A stretch of 64,000 bases of DNA from an uncultured Phascolarctobacterium sp. (GTDB lineage: Bacteria; Bacillota; Negativicutes; Acidaminococcales; Acidaminococcaceae). Below the pieces are notes generated by a model that saw only the letters and a list, made by a program, of their open reading frames with translations, made no database searches and was not told the DNA's origin. The position numbers and the translations under genes were made by a program. Below, piece by piece: positions 51,040 to 59,406 of the stretch. The stretch spans positions 1 to 64,000 of the forward strand of contig URGS01000005.1 of the NCBI GenBank assembly GCA_900547415.1. Direction: 5' to 3'. Numbering within the stretch: position 1 is the stretch's first letter; every line of letters starts with the position of its first letter.

Positions 51040-53104
51040 ATGCAAAAAGAAATTAAAAGCATTGCTGACAAATTACTTAAACAGCTTTATGGAGAAGATT
51101 CTTACTTTAGAGAAGGCCAATATGAAGCTATTGAAGCTGCTTTAACTAAGAAAAGGACTTTAGTTGTCCAAAAAACAGGTTGGGGCAAGAGCTTGGTTTA
51201 CTTTATGAGTACTAAGATTTTACGTGATAGAGGTGAAGGCATTACTATTGTTGTTAGTCCTTTATTGGCGTTGATGGATAACCAAAAAGAAGCTGCAGAA
51301 AAGCTGTGATTAAAATGTCAGGTTTTAAATAGCACTGTAAAAGATAAGGAAAATATTATTCAACAAATGAAGAATGGTGAGTTAGATGTTGTACTTACTA
51401 CACCGGAAACTCTGTTAAAAGAGTTGTTTATCAAGGCACTTCCTGATATAAGAATTGGTTTATTTGTGATTGACGAGGCTCACTGCATTTCTGACTGGGG
51501 ACATGATTTTAGATTAGATTATGGAAAGTTGTACAAAATTATAAATAACTTAAGCAATAATGTTCCTGTTATTGCCACCACTGCAACTGCTAATAATCGT
51601 GTAGTCGAGGATTTGAAAAAACAGCTTGGTGATGATGTTTTTGTATCTAGAGGTAATATTTTAAGAGACAATCTATATATTCAGGTCTTAGATATGCCTG
51701 ATGATATTCATAGATATGCCTGGATTATAGAAAATATAAATAAATTACCTGGAAGTGGCATTATTTACTGCATAACCAAGCAAGATTGCGAAAGATTGAG
51801 CCAATTTTTAAATGAAAACGGAATTAAAGCTATGTCTTACTATTCAGATAGTAGCAAAGATGAGGAAAATGCAATTGCCGAGAAACTCTTTTTAAATAAC
51901 GAAATCAAGGTTTTAGTGGCCACTATAAAGTTGGGCATGGGTTATGATAAGGGGGATATTGGCTTTGTTATTCATTATCAAATGCCTTCTAATGTGGTTA
52001 ACTATTATCAGCAAATTGGTAGAGCCGGAAGAAATATTGATATAGCATATACTTTTCTTATGATAGGCGAAGAGGATATTGCCATTCAAAATTACTTTAT
52101 CAATACAGCATTTCCTACTGAAAAGGAGTTTAAAATGGTTGTAAATTGTATTGGCGGTGCTGATGGATTAAAAGAAAAAGAAATTCTTAAAAATATAAAT
52201 ATGCGTGGTAAACAACTAAAAAAAGTACTAATGTTCTTGGAAAAAGACGAATATATTTATTATTCTACAGAAGATAAAAAATATTATCGAACTAATAAAG
52301 AGTATTTTTTATAACAAGAATCATTATGATGCGATTACTGCTATTAGAAGAAAAGAGCAAGAGCAAATGTTGAATTTTACCAAGACAAAAAAATGCTACA
52401 ATAAAGCTATTGTCGAAGCACTTGATTCCTTTGAAGAAGGGAACTGTGGTGTTTGCTCTAATTGTCGTGGCTACGAAAAATTTTCTGCGAACGTTGATCA
52501 AAAGATTATGGAGAGAGCTGAAGAATTTCTTGATAAAAGTGCACTGATTATCGAGCCACGTAAGCAATGGGCAGAAAAAGGATTTAACGGAAAAGTAACT
52601 ATTGAGCAAGCAAATGAGCCAGGTATTTGTTTGGCAAAATATGGCCAACCTGTATATGGAAAAATGGTTAAGGAAGATAAATATTCTGATGAAAAAAGGT
52701 TCCGTGACGAATTGGTAGAAAGAAGTTCGGAGGCATTGTATGATTTTATAAAAAATAATGAAATTACTGGTCTGGTAGCTGTTCCTTCTCTTAGAAGTTC
52801 CATCGTTGCTGATTTCGCTCAAAGGTTGGCAGTAAAATGTGGGCTGCAACATTTTGATGTTCTGGGTAAGAAAAAGGCTGATCCGCAAAAGAATATGGAG
52901 AACAGTGCTTTCCAATGCAAAAATGCTTATAAATCTTTCTTCTATAATAGTGAGCAAATTGTTAGTGGCAATATTCTTTTAGTAGATGACGTTGTAGATT
53001 CAAGGTGGACACTTACTGTATGTGGTGATATACTTATGCATAATGGTGCTAATAAGGTATATCCGTTCGCATTAGCAGATAGTTCTCATGGGAGTGACAT
53101 TTAA
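51040..53104 (+). pseudogene. RecQ-type helicase fused to a ComF-like phosphoribosyltransferase, with one stop and one frameshift
   Basis: Three frames make one gene of about 687 codons. The helicase part has FREGQYEAIEAAL, TGWGKS (Walker A), VIDEAHCISDWGHDF (DEAH), ATTATANNRV, GMGYDKGDIGFVIHY and QIGRAGRN. A cysteine motif CGVCSNC closes the helicase. The C-terminal 190 residues carry a phosphoribosyltransferase domain with the PRPP loop LLVDDVVDSRWTLT; Arg (AGG, 53003) stands where Gly is common. Lesion 1: in-frame TGA at 51307-51309, in EKL-*-LKCQV, where GGA (Gly) is expected. Lesion 2: an extra T in the six-T run 52305-52310; removing it gives KEYFYNKNHYDAI and joins the frames. The DprA gene follows without a gap. 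Confidence 0.85.
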
Positions 53105-54067
53105 GTGAAAAATAAAAATTCAGATGCAATCATTATTTTGTGTAGCCAACTATGTAAAGGGGAAAACATAAAGCCTTTTACAGACAGTGAATGGAGTCGC
53201 TTTGCATCTAATATTATGGATAAAGGTCTAACGCCGTCTGACATAGTTAATATGAATTTAGATGAATTAAAATTACATTTTAACGACGTAGAGGCAAGAA
53301 GAATCTATAATTTGATTGGCAGAAGTGGTAGTATTGTTTTCGAACTAATGAAATTAAAAGAAAGAGGAATCAATATCGTCACCAGGGCTGATCAAGATTA
53401 TCCTTCGTTTTTAAAAGAAAAAATGGGGAAGAAATGTCCACCACTTTTATATTACATTGGAGATTTAAAGCTTTGTGGCAATAAGACTATTGGTATCGTT
53501 GGCTCGCGTTCCATTGGTGCACCAGAGGAAAATTTTACTAAAAAATTAGTGGAAAAGTTGGTGACTCATGGGTATTCGATTGTATCAGGTGGTGCTAAGG
53601 GCGTAGATAGTTTATCAACAAATACGGCAATTGCTCTTGGAGGGAGTGCTATTGAATTTGTATCCGATTCGATGCTGACAAAGATTAAGAAAAAAGAAGT
53701 AATTGATGCATTGATGAATGGCAGGCTGTTGATTATTTCATTTGCAAAACCTGATTTAAGGTTCACTGTAGCTATGGCTATGGCTCGGAATAAATATATC
53801 TATATGCAATCTGAGGGTACCGTTGTTATAAAATCTGATTATAATAAAGGAGGAACCTGGAGTGGCGCAACTGAAGCTCTAAAAAAAGGGTATTGTCCTG
53901 TTTTTTGTCGCAAGGATGAAAAGTGTAGTGGTAATAATGAGCTGATTAGGCTAGGGGCAATTCCTATTGACGAAAAATGGGATTGCAATTTGATAACGTC
54001 TCAGTCTGAAGAACTTTTAGAAGGGAATCAACCTATGGGTCAGATAAATCTTTTTAAGGGACTATGA
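53105..54067 (+). CDS. DprA/Smf-like DNA-processing protein of the RecQ-phosphoribosyltransferase module
   Basis: A 320-residue DprA-family protein. The N-terminal 75 residues are helical (HhH/SAM-like), and a Rossmann fold follows from about 95: YPSFLKEKMGKKCPPLLYYIGD, IGIVGSRSIG, GYSIVSGGAKGVDSLSTNTA. The family's usual GGG-like loop and the Arg that binds ssDNA are represented by GSRS and GGAKGVD. The C-terminal part (GTVVIKSDYNKGGTWSGATEAL, VFCRKDEKCSGNNELIRLGAI) is as in DprA, without a winged helix. The GTG start directly follows the TAA of the helicase gene, so the two are one operon. This gene is intact. DprA protects ssDNA and loads RecA in transformation; a defence role here is inferred. 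Confidence 0.85.
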   Translation: MKNKNSDAIIILCSQLCKGENIKPFTDSEWSRFASNIMDKGLTPSDIVNMNLDELKLHFNDVEARRIYNLIGRSGSIVFELMKLKERGINIVTRADQDYPSFLKEKMGKKCPPLLYYIGDLKLCGNKTIGIVGSRSIGAPEENFTKKLVEKLVTHGYSIVSGGAKGVDSLSTNTAIALGGSAIEFVSDSMLTKIKKKEVIDALMNGRLLIISFAKPDLRFTVAMAMARNKYIYMQSEGTVVIKSDYNKGGTWSGATEALKKGYCPVFCRKDEKCSGNNELIRLGAIPIDEKWDCNLITSQSEELLEGNQPMGQINLFKGL

Positions 54068-54190
54068 GAGTCTTATTTAGTAGAAAAAAGATAGTTTCAT
54101 GATGTGAAGTATATTTAAGTTCGTAAATGACTCTAGTTGTTCTGTTATCGTCATAAAAAAAGTGCTGCGAATATAATCAGATAATAAAAT

Positions 54191-54244
54191 TATTAAAACT
54201 TACGCCCGTTCCCGTCGCAATTGATGGGGGCGGGCGTTTTTTTG
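54191..54244 (+). terminator. Terminator, copy 2 of the flanking direct repeat
   Basis: ACGCCCGTTCCC (54202-54213) pairs with GGGGGCGGGCGT (54226-54237), followed by TTTTTTT. Stem, T-run and upstream TTAAAACTTACG match the hairpin at 48943; the loops differ. Confidence 0.9.
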
Positions 54245-54280
54245 TTTATGGAATGCCGTAAAGATTGTGTTTTTTAGGGG

Positions 54281-54325
54281 TGTCTGTCAAATTTTGTGGT
54301 TACCGCTATCACGTTTTGTGGTTTT
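54281..54325. repeat. Left-end pair of IS repeats
   Basis: Two copies of a TTTTGTGGT-type unit (TGTCAAATTTTGTGGTTACC and GCTATCACGTTTTGTGGTTT), inverted relative to the array at 55747-55866. Confidence 0.75.
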
Positions 54326-54367
54326 AAGATGGTAGAACTGTTTTTCGGTTCTACCATCTTCTTTTTT
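54326..54367 (+). terminator. Terminator at the left edge of the IS
   Basis: AAGATGGTAGAAC (54326-54338) pairs perfectly with 54348-54360, followed by CTTTTTT on the plus strand. It would stop outside transcripts from entering the element antisense to the transposase. Confidence 0.88.
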
Positions 54368-55650
54368 AAATCTTAAATCTATCGTTCTTGTTTAAACAGT
54401 ACAGTATTCTGTTGCGAGTTCTGCTAAAGTTACGGAAACCACTGGCATTATATATGAGTTTTTCTACAAGTCTGTTCTTGGATTCCATATAACTGTTGTT
54501 AATGCGTCTGCCATTGACTTCGGTGAAGGAGTTTATAATTTCGTCTCTCCAGTTTATCAATAGGCTGTAAAATTCATCATATTCAGGGATACCACAATTA
54601 GAAAATATTGTTATTGCTTCATCAATGGCTTTTTCAGCTTCTCGTAGCTTACATGCAGCATTAAGGTTAATGTAATACTCTTTAAGCTCATAAGCTATCT
54701 TCAAATCAGGAAACTCATTGAACAACGTATCTCGAATATCTCTTAAGTTCATATATCTATTCATTGCTTTGTTGTATCTTGGTGGATTATCCAGGTCTAT
54801 ATTATGTTGAAAAATATAACGCAGTTTAACCAGCTAATATTGTAGCGTGGTGTTTTCTGTAGATTTTCTGCAGCGTAAGCGTACTTTATTAAAATCATCA
54901 GTTAGGTGTTTTAGGACATGAAATCTATCTGCACAGACTAGAGCTTTGGGGAAATATATTCTTGCCACATCTCTATAAACCTCATACATATCTATTGAAA
55001 TAAAATGTACATTGTTTAGTTCGCTTCTCTGAGTAGAATAATTGAGTGTTTCAGTACGTACGGTAGAAAAATAGTTCATAAGATAATTTTTACGTCGGTC
55101 AGGTAGCACATCGATTATTTCTCCTGAAATGAAATCCATAAATAAACAGCAATACTTAGCTTTGTAATCTGAGGCAGGGAAGTAGTGCTCATCTATGGAA
55201 AGTATTGCGGGAAGCTTTTTACGTGGAATGTTTACGTGGTTTTCAAATAATCGGATAACCCTGTTGACAGATACGTTGTAACGCTTAGCGACATTAGTAT
55301 AGGTTTCTTCAGGATGTTTGAGGTCTTTGAGAATATCAATTTTAGATTCGTATGTCAATTGTTCGCTGGTGTGAATAAAAAGATTTTGTTCGTTAAAAGT
55401 GAATTCACATTCTTTGCAGATATATCTGCGTTGTTCGTAAACAATAAAGCATTTTCTGTTAGCAAATGTAGAATGAGTAAGCTTCCTGGGATAGTAACCA
55501 TGGATTTTGGCAGCAGGGGCATTTTACGTTTTGTGGCTTTAGTCGGATTCTTACTGTAATTTCTCCATCTTCTTTCGTAGATGAAATACATTTTTGAAGT
55601 CTTTGGGGTTCAATGTTCAAAAAATCTGTGATAAACTTTTCATAAGACAT
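54366..55650 (-). pseudogene. ISL3-family transposase, disrupted
   Basis: Read on the minus strand from ATG 55650: an N-terminal zinc-finger part (CPCCQN), then a second frame with IHGYYPRKLTHSTFANRK, YICKECEFTF and TYESKIDILKDLKH. The DDE domain follows, with LSIDEHYFPASDYKAKYCCL, GEIIDVLPDRR, HFISIDMYEVYRDVA and VCADRFHVLKHLTDDF, and the C-terminal part SYMESKNRLVEKLIYNASGFRNF. Lesion 1: a frameshift near 55505-55515 between CPCCQ and KIHGYY. Lesion 2: an in-frame TAG at 54836-54834 in LQY-*-LVKLRY, where TGG (Trp) is expected. It is about 428 codons in total and not functional as written. Confidence 0.9.
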
Positions 55651-55746
55651 AATGTCTTACCTCCTTTTTTTAATGGTTTTCGGATATTATCATTTTAAAC
55701 TAGGAGGTTTTATTTTTTTATAAATAAAAAGTGGTCAACATTCGTT

Positions 55747-55866
55747 GACCACAAAATACGGTATAGCGGTGACCACAAAAAATGGTATAGAAAATCACAA
55801 AATGGTAAAGCGCTTAAAAACCACAAAAAATGACATAGCGCCGACCACACCACAAAAATGACATAT
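55747..55866. repeat. Five imperfect repeats at the right IS end
   Basis: Units begin near 55747, 55771, 55793, 55819 and 55848, with the core ACCACAAAA-ATGGTATAGCG and spacing of 22-29 nt. They are upstream of the transposase and inverted relative to the two left-end units, so they are probably transposase-binding sites. Confidence 0.75.
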
Positions 55867-55868
55867 AT

Positions 55869-56744
55869 CTATTCCTTTTTCTTGTAAAAATACACCGTCA
55901 TTCCCAACATGATTACGACCATTCCAATAAATTGCTGCATGGTTATTGCTTCATGCAAAATGAAGTATGCCAAGATGCAGGTACCAATTGGTTCGCCTAA
56001 AATGGCCATAGTAACTGCTGATGCAGGAACATTTTTTAGCAGTAGATTAAAAACGAACTGGCCACCAATGGTAGAAATTAAAGCAAGACCTAGGAACGCT
56101 TGCCAGGTACTATTAGAATAGCCTATAAAGGAGGTGTTCATCAAAACTATATAGACCATAAGAACTAGGGCACTTATTAAATAGCTAAGGACTGAGTAGG
56201 TTACGGCAGATATTTCCTTACGTACTGTTTCGCCTATAAAAAAATATAGAGCTATGACTCCTCCGGCAATAAAAGCTAAAATATCGCCCCAAAGGCTTTG
56301 CCTGCTGATGTGAAAGTCTCCCCAACCTATTATGGCACAGCCAATAAGAGAAACGGTACAACCTAGAATTGCATTTTTAGTGATATTTTTATTTCTTATT
56401 AAGCGGTCCAAGGCTAATGAAAATAGTGGCTGCAGGCAGACAATCATAGTAGAGCTGGCAATGGATGTATAGTTAAGAGATTCAAACCAGAGCACATAGT
56501 GCAGGGCTAAAAATAATCCGGCTGCTGTGATTTGCTTCCATTGCAGTATAGATAAGGTGTTTGCTTCATTGCGGCTATGTTTGTTTATTAATAAGCAGGG
56601 CAGAAGGATGAGACCTGCAATAAGAAGTCTGTAAAAGGCGATGACGGATGAAGGTGCATCAGCTAGTTTAACAAAAATTGCTGAAGTTGATAATGCGAAA
56701 ACACCAGCAAATAGAATAAGATATGTTTTAGTTGTGGAATACAT
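55869..56744 (-). CDS. EamA-family (DMT) transporter
   Basis: A 291-residue inner-membrane protein with about ten helices in two EamA repeats (the first starts YLILFAGVFALSTSAIFVKLADAP, the second LWGDILAFIAGGVIALYFFIG). The family exports amino acids or other metabolites. AILGEPIGTCILAYFILHEAIT is the typical late-repeat signature. The stop codon sits immediately at the border of the IS, but the length is normal, so it does not seem truncated. The substrate is unknown. Confidence 0.85.
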   Translation of the reverse strand: MYSTTKTYLILFAGVFALSTSAIFVKLADAPSSVIAFYRLLIAGLILLPCLLINKHSRNEANTLSILQWKQITAAGLFLALHYVLWFESLNYTSIASSTMIVCLQPLFSLALDRLIRNKNITKNAILGCTVSLIGCAIIGWGDFHISRQSLWGDILAFIAGGVIALYFFIGETVRKEISAVTYSVLSYLISALVLMVYIVLMNTSFIGYSNSTWQAFLGLALISTIGGQFVFNLLLKNVPASAVTMAILGEPIGTCILAYFILHEAITMQQFIGMVVIMLGMTVYFYKKKE

Positions 56745-57034
56745 TGGTTCTCCTAAATTATGACATTGTTATTTAATGAAAAATTTACAGCATCTACTAT
56801 ACATTATTGAAGGGTAAAGTACAAGAGAAAAGTCTATGAGGAAACTACTCACAGTCTGGTGTTTTAATTATAAATTATAATTAAGTGGGTATCCCTTTGT
56901 ACAAAGGACAATCCTATATTGAGTAATGAAGGTAAAACCACTAAGCTGTTTGCAGCTTTTTTGCCAGATTGCGTCTTGTTGATAATATATAATATATTTA
57001 GTTTGTTAATAGTACAGATTATGTTAGGGGGTAT
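56745..57034. other. Intergenic region with palindromes
   Basis: Contains an AT-rich inverted repeat (TTAATTATAA/TTATAATTAA, 56863-56883), a perfect 14-bp palindrome CCTTTGTACAAAGG (56894-56907) and a short AAGCTG/CAGCTT hairpin with TTTT (56943-56962). No protein gene is seen. Confidence 0.5.
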
Positions 57035-57040
57035 ATGATA

Positions 57041-57262
57041 GTGGAGTTTTTTAATAGTTCTTTAAGGTTTCTGGCCAAGACTATATTTGCGTCTTTTTTT
57101 GTTTGGATGATATACGTAACAGAATTTTATAAAAATTTTTATGGAGACGTAGAAGGTAATAGAGTACTATTTTATATTAAGGGCAATGCGATAAGAGTTA
57201 GACATGCATTTGCTTTTATATGCGCACATATTGCTTGTATTGTTTTTGAAATATTATTTTAA
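57041..57262 (+). CDS. Small hydrophobic protein, hypothetical
   Basis: A 73-residue frame from GTG 57041, or ATG 57035 with two more codons. TTAGGGGG at 57024-57031 is a possible ribosome site fitting the GTG better. It holds two hydrophobic segments (FLAKTIFASFFVWMIYV and HAFAFICAHIACIVFEILF), so it may be a small membrane protein. No homologue is recognised. It lies 24 nt before a frameshifted small gene. Confidence 0.35.
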   Translation: MEFFNSSLRFLAKTIFASFFVWMIYVTEFYKNFYGDVEGNRVLFYIKGNAIRVRHAFAFICAHIACIVFEILF

Positions 57263-57286
57263 GTCATTACTAAAAGGAGAAAATTC

Positions 57287-57633
57287 ATGGAAAAGAAAAT
57301 TATTTATTTAGAGGACAGAAGAGATTTTCACAACAGAATAGAGTCAGAGAAAACAGCCAACTGCTTGGTCGCAAACGAACTGAGCTCCGTTGATAATGCA
57401 CTGTCTATGATGGAACAGTGCTTGGGACACAACGGTTTTCTTCTTCGTCATATTGATATGACTACAGTTATAGAGGCCATGATGAGACCGATTTGGGAAA
57501 AATCCGCTCTGAGTATGTTGACGATATTTTGGACCATTACATTGAAAATTATCAATACAAATACAGTGAAGAGACGGATATTTTTGATGTTTTAAGACGA
57601 AAAGCTGAAAGCGACGATGATGACGATGAATAA
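57287..57633 (+). pseudogene. Small acidic protein gene, apparently frameshifted
   Basis: It starts at ATG 57287 behind AAAAGGAG with MEKKIIYLEDRRDFHNRIES and runs to about 57475. The continuing frame then turns hydrophobic and ends at 57595 without sense. The next frame gives HDETDLGKIRSEYVDDIL, then DHYIENYQYKYSEE and ends in RRKAESDDDDDE at 57633, which looks like real protein. One missing base near 57475 (GAGGC-CATGATGAG) explains this. The product would be about 115 residues with an acidic tail. No family is recognised; programmed frameshifting is a less likely option. Confidence 0.5.
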
Positions 57634-57663
57634 TCTTTTTAGCAGTAAAATCTAGATATATAG

Positions 57664-57694
57664 TAAAAAAGAGCTGACCGCGCTGGTCAGCTCT
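57664..57694 (-). terminator. Terminator of the aspartate-type aminotransferase
   Basis: AGAGCTGACC pairs perfectly with GGTCAGCTCT (57670-57679, 57685-57694); on the minus strand TTTTTTACTA follows. Confidence 0.88.
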
Positions 57695-57715
57695 GATTAT
57701 ATTATGGGATAAATT

Positions 57716-58906
57716 TTATTTTCTGCCGGGATATGCCTTCAAAGCCTCGCCCAGAATGTAGATTGCTTTTTCCAAATCTTGGCAGTTCAGAACATAAGCA
57801 AGGCGTGCTTCGTTTTCACCATGCTCAGGGCTGCTGTAGAAGCCGTTGCCAGGAGCGAACATAACGGTTTCGCCGTCAATGTCGAAGTTTTCCAAAGTCC
57901 AGATAGCAAATTTTTCTGCGTCATCAACAGGAAGGCTTGCCATTACATAGAAGGCACCTTTAGGATCGGAAGCCTTTACGCCAGGAAGCTTAGTCAGTGC
58001 TGCGGAGATGGTATCACGACGATGTTTATATTCTTCGTTAACCTCTTCCAGGTAGCTTACGGGAGTGGTGTAGAGGGCAGCAGCGCCAACCTGCTCCAGA
58101 ATAGGAGCACACAGACGTCCTTGGCAGGCTTTAATCAGCTCAGCACCAAGTGCCTTGTTTTTACTTACGATGCAGCCAATACGAGCGCCGCATGCGCTGT
58201 AACGTTTGGAAACGGAGTCAATGATAATCAGGTTGTTTTCAAGTTCTTTCATAGTACCGAAGCTGCGATATGCACCGTCATACACGAATTCACGATATAC
58301 TTCGTCTGCAATCAGCGCCAGGTCATATTTCAGAACCAGACGTGCAATGGTATCCATTTCTTCTTGGGTATAAACAACACCAGTAGGATTACCAGGGTTT
58401 GTTAGCAGAATTGCTTTAGTTTTTTCATTGATATGTTTTTCGATTTCTTCTTCAGAGGGCAGATGGTAACCGTTTTCAACGCTGGTTTGTACAGCATTTA
58501 CTTTAGCACCAAATTCCTTAGCGAAGGTGGTGTAGTTAGCATAGTAGGGTTCAAATACCATGATTTCGTCTTCAGGATCGCACAGAGCCATAACAGCAAA
58601 AATCAGTGCTTCGCTGCCGCCGTTAGTAACGAAAATATCGTCAGTGGTAAAGTCCATACCTTTTTCATTGTAGTATTTTGCAATAGCGTCCAGCAGGAAT
58701 TTTTCACCCTTAGAGTTGCCATAGGCAATTACAGGAGTGCTGTATTCACGGATGCTGTCCATGAACTGTGCCGGAGTAGCAATATCAGGTTGACCAATGT
58801 TCAGGTGATATACTTTTTTACCAGCAGCTTTAGCTGCATCTGCATAGGGAGTAAGCTTTCTGATAGGAGAAGTGGATAAATTTTGAATACGTTTAGAAAG
58901 TTTCAT
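57716..58906 (-). CDS. Class I PLP-dependent aminotransferase (aspartate aminotransferase type)
   Basis: A 396-residue fold-type I aminotransferase. Seen: YHLNIGQPDIATP, VTNGGSEALIFAVMAL, LLTNPGNPTGVVYTQEEM, LIADEVYREFVYDG, and the PLP-binding Lys in DSVSKRYSACGARIG. The Asn-Pro-x-Asn-Pro-Thr-Gly motif binds the cofactor. Substrate is probably aspartate or a related amino acid. Codon use is strongly biased, like leuS, suggesting high expression. It has its own terminator. Confidence 0.88.
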   Translation of the reverse strand: MKLSKRIQNLSTSPIRKLTPYADAAKAAGKKVYHLNIGQPDIATPAQFMDSIREYSTPVIAYGNSKGEKFLLDAIAKYYNEKGMDFTTDDIFVTNGGSEALIFAVMALCDPEDEIMVFEPYYANYTTFAKEFGAKVNAVQTSVENGYHLPSEEEIEKHINEKTKAILLTNPGNPTGVVYTQEEMDTIARLVLKYDLALIADEVYREFVYDGAYRSFGTMKELENNLIIIDSVSKRYSACGARIGCIVSKNKALGAELIKACQGRLCAPILEQVGAAALYTTPVSYLEEVNEEYKHRRDTISAALTKLPGVKASDPKGAFYVMASLPVDDAEKFAIWTLENFDIDGETVMFAPGNGFYSSPEHGENEARLAYVLNCQDLEKAIYILGEALKAYPGRK

Positions 58907-58958
58907 AGTTTGGAACCCCTCACTTATTTTTAATGTAAGCAGTTAAACTGCATATGCT

Positions 58959-58967
58959 ATTATAACA
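58959..58967 (-). promoter_or_regulatory. Extended -10 promoter of the aminotransferase gene
   Basis: On the minus strand TG-T-TATAAT (58967-58959). A 13-nt inverted repeat GCAGTTAAACTGC (58939-58951) lies just downstream, in the leader. Confidence 0.45.
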
Positions 58968-59056
58968 TATAATTTGCAAATTGTGTTGTATACATGAGAT
59001 AAATTGCGAAAATTGTAAAGCATATTTGTTGAGAATTTTCTGATATTGCTCTTTGA

Positions 59057-59085
59057 TTGACTTTTAATTCGTAGCGTATTATAAT
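59057..59085 (+). promoter_or_regulatory. Promoter of leuS
   Basis: -35 TTGACT (59057-59062), 17-nt spacer, -10 TATAAT (59080-59085), just upstream of the T-box leader. Confidence 0.75.
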
Positions 59086-59104
59086 GAACAAGATAATTTA
59101 AAAT

Positions 59105-59345
59105 TTAAATTCTGCGAAGCGGAGTAGTAGTTGATGGAGGATTTTCAGAAAGTCGGCGGTAGATGCGAGCCGATAGCCAAAGCTGACGAACTCACCGTGA
59201 AGAAGCCGCAAGGAAATGTGCGGACGTGAAGCTGCGTCAAAGCAAATTGAGTGGCGGTCTGTGACCGCAATCAGGGTGGTACCGCGAATGAACTTCGTCC
59301 CTGCTTTAATTACAAGCTGATTGTAATTAGGGTGGGGCTTTTTTA
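59105..59345 (+). ncRNA. T-box leader of leuS
   Basis: The T-box core AGGGTGGTACCGCG (59273-59286) is a perfect match to the family. Upstream are the stem I elements (AGTAGTAGTTGATGG, CGGTAGATGCGAGCCGAT). CTC at 59191-59193 (GACGAACTCACCGTG) is a candidate leucine specifier. The terminator hairpin GTCCC...TAATTACA/TGTAATTA...GGGGC (59297-59338) has a T-run. Uncharged leucine tRNA would stabilise the antiterminator and turn leuS on. Confidence 0.95.
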
Positions 59346-59406
59346 TTGCCCTAACACTCTTACCAATCAGTAATCAACAATTTATTATATTTTAGGAGGC
59401 AGAACG

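Larger units (their letters stand above)
54277..55866 (-). mobile_element. Decayed ISL3-type insertion sequence
   Basis: The ends carry inverted arrays of a repeat around TTTTGTGGT: left end TGTCAAATTTTGTGGT and CACGTTTTGTGGTTTT, right end the complement. Left end near GGGGTGTCTGTC (54277); right end directly behind the EamA stop (55869). The transposase inside is broken twice. No clear target duplication is visible, so the exact borders are uncertain. Confidence 0.75.

Noticed and set aside
51307..51309. TGA as selenocysteine in the helicase gene
   Set aside because: The context predicts Gly, no SECIS-like hairpin is evident, and a second lesion in the same gene favours decay or error.
55747..55866. 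Short repeats that might be a CRISPR array
   Set aside because: Repeats are imperfect, spacing is irregular and too short for spacers, and they occur inverted at the other end of an IS.
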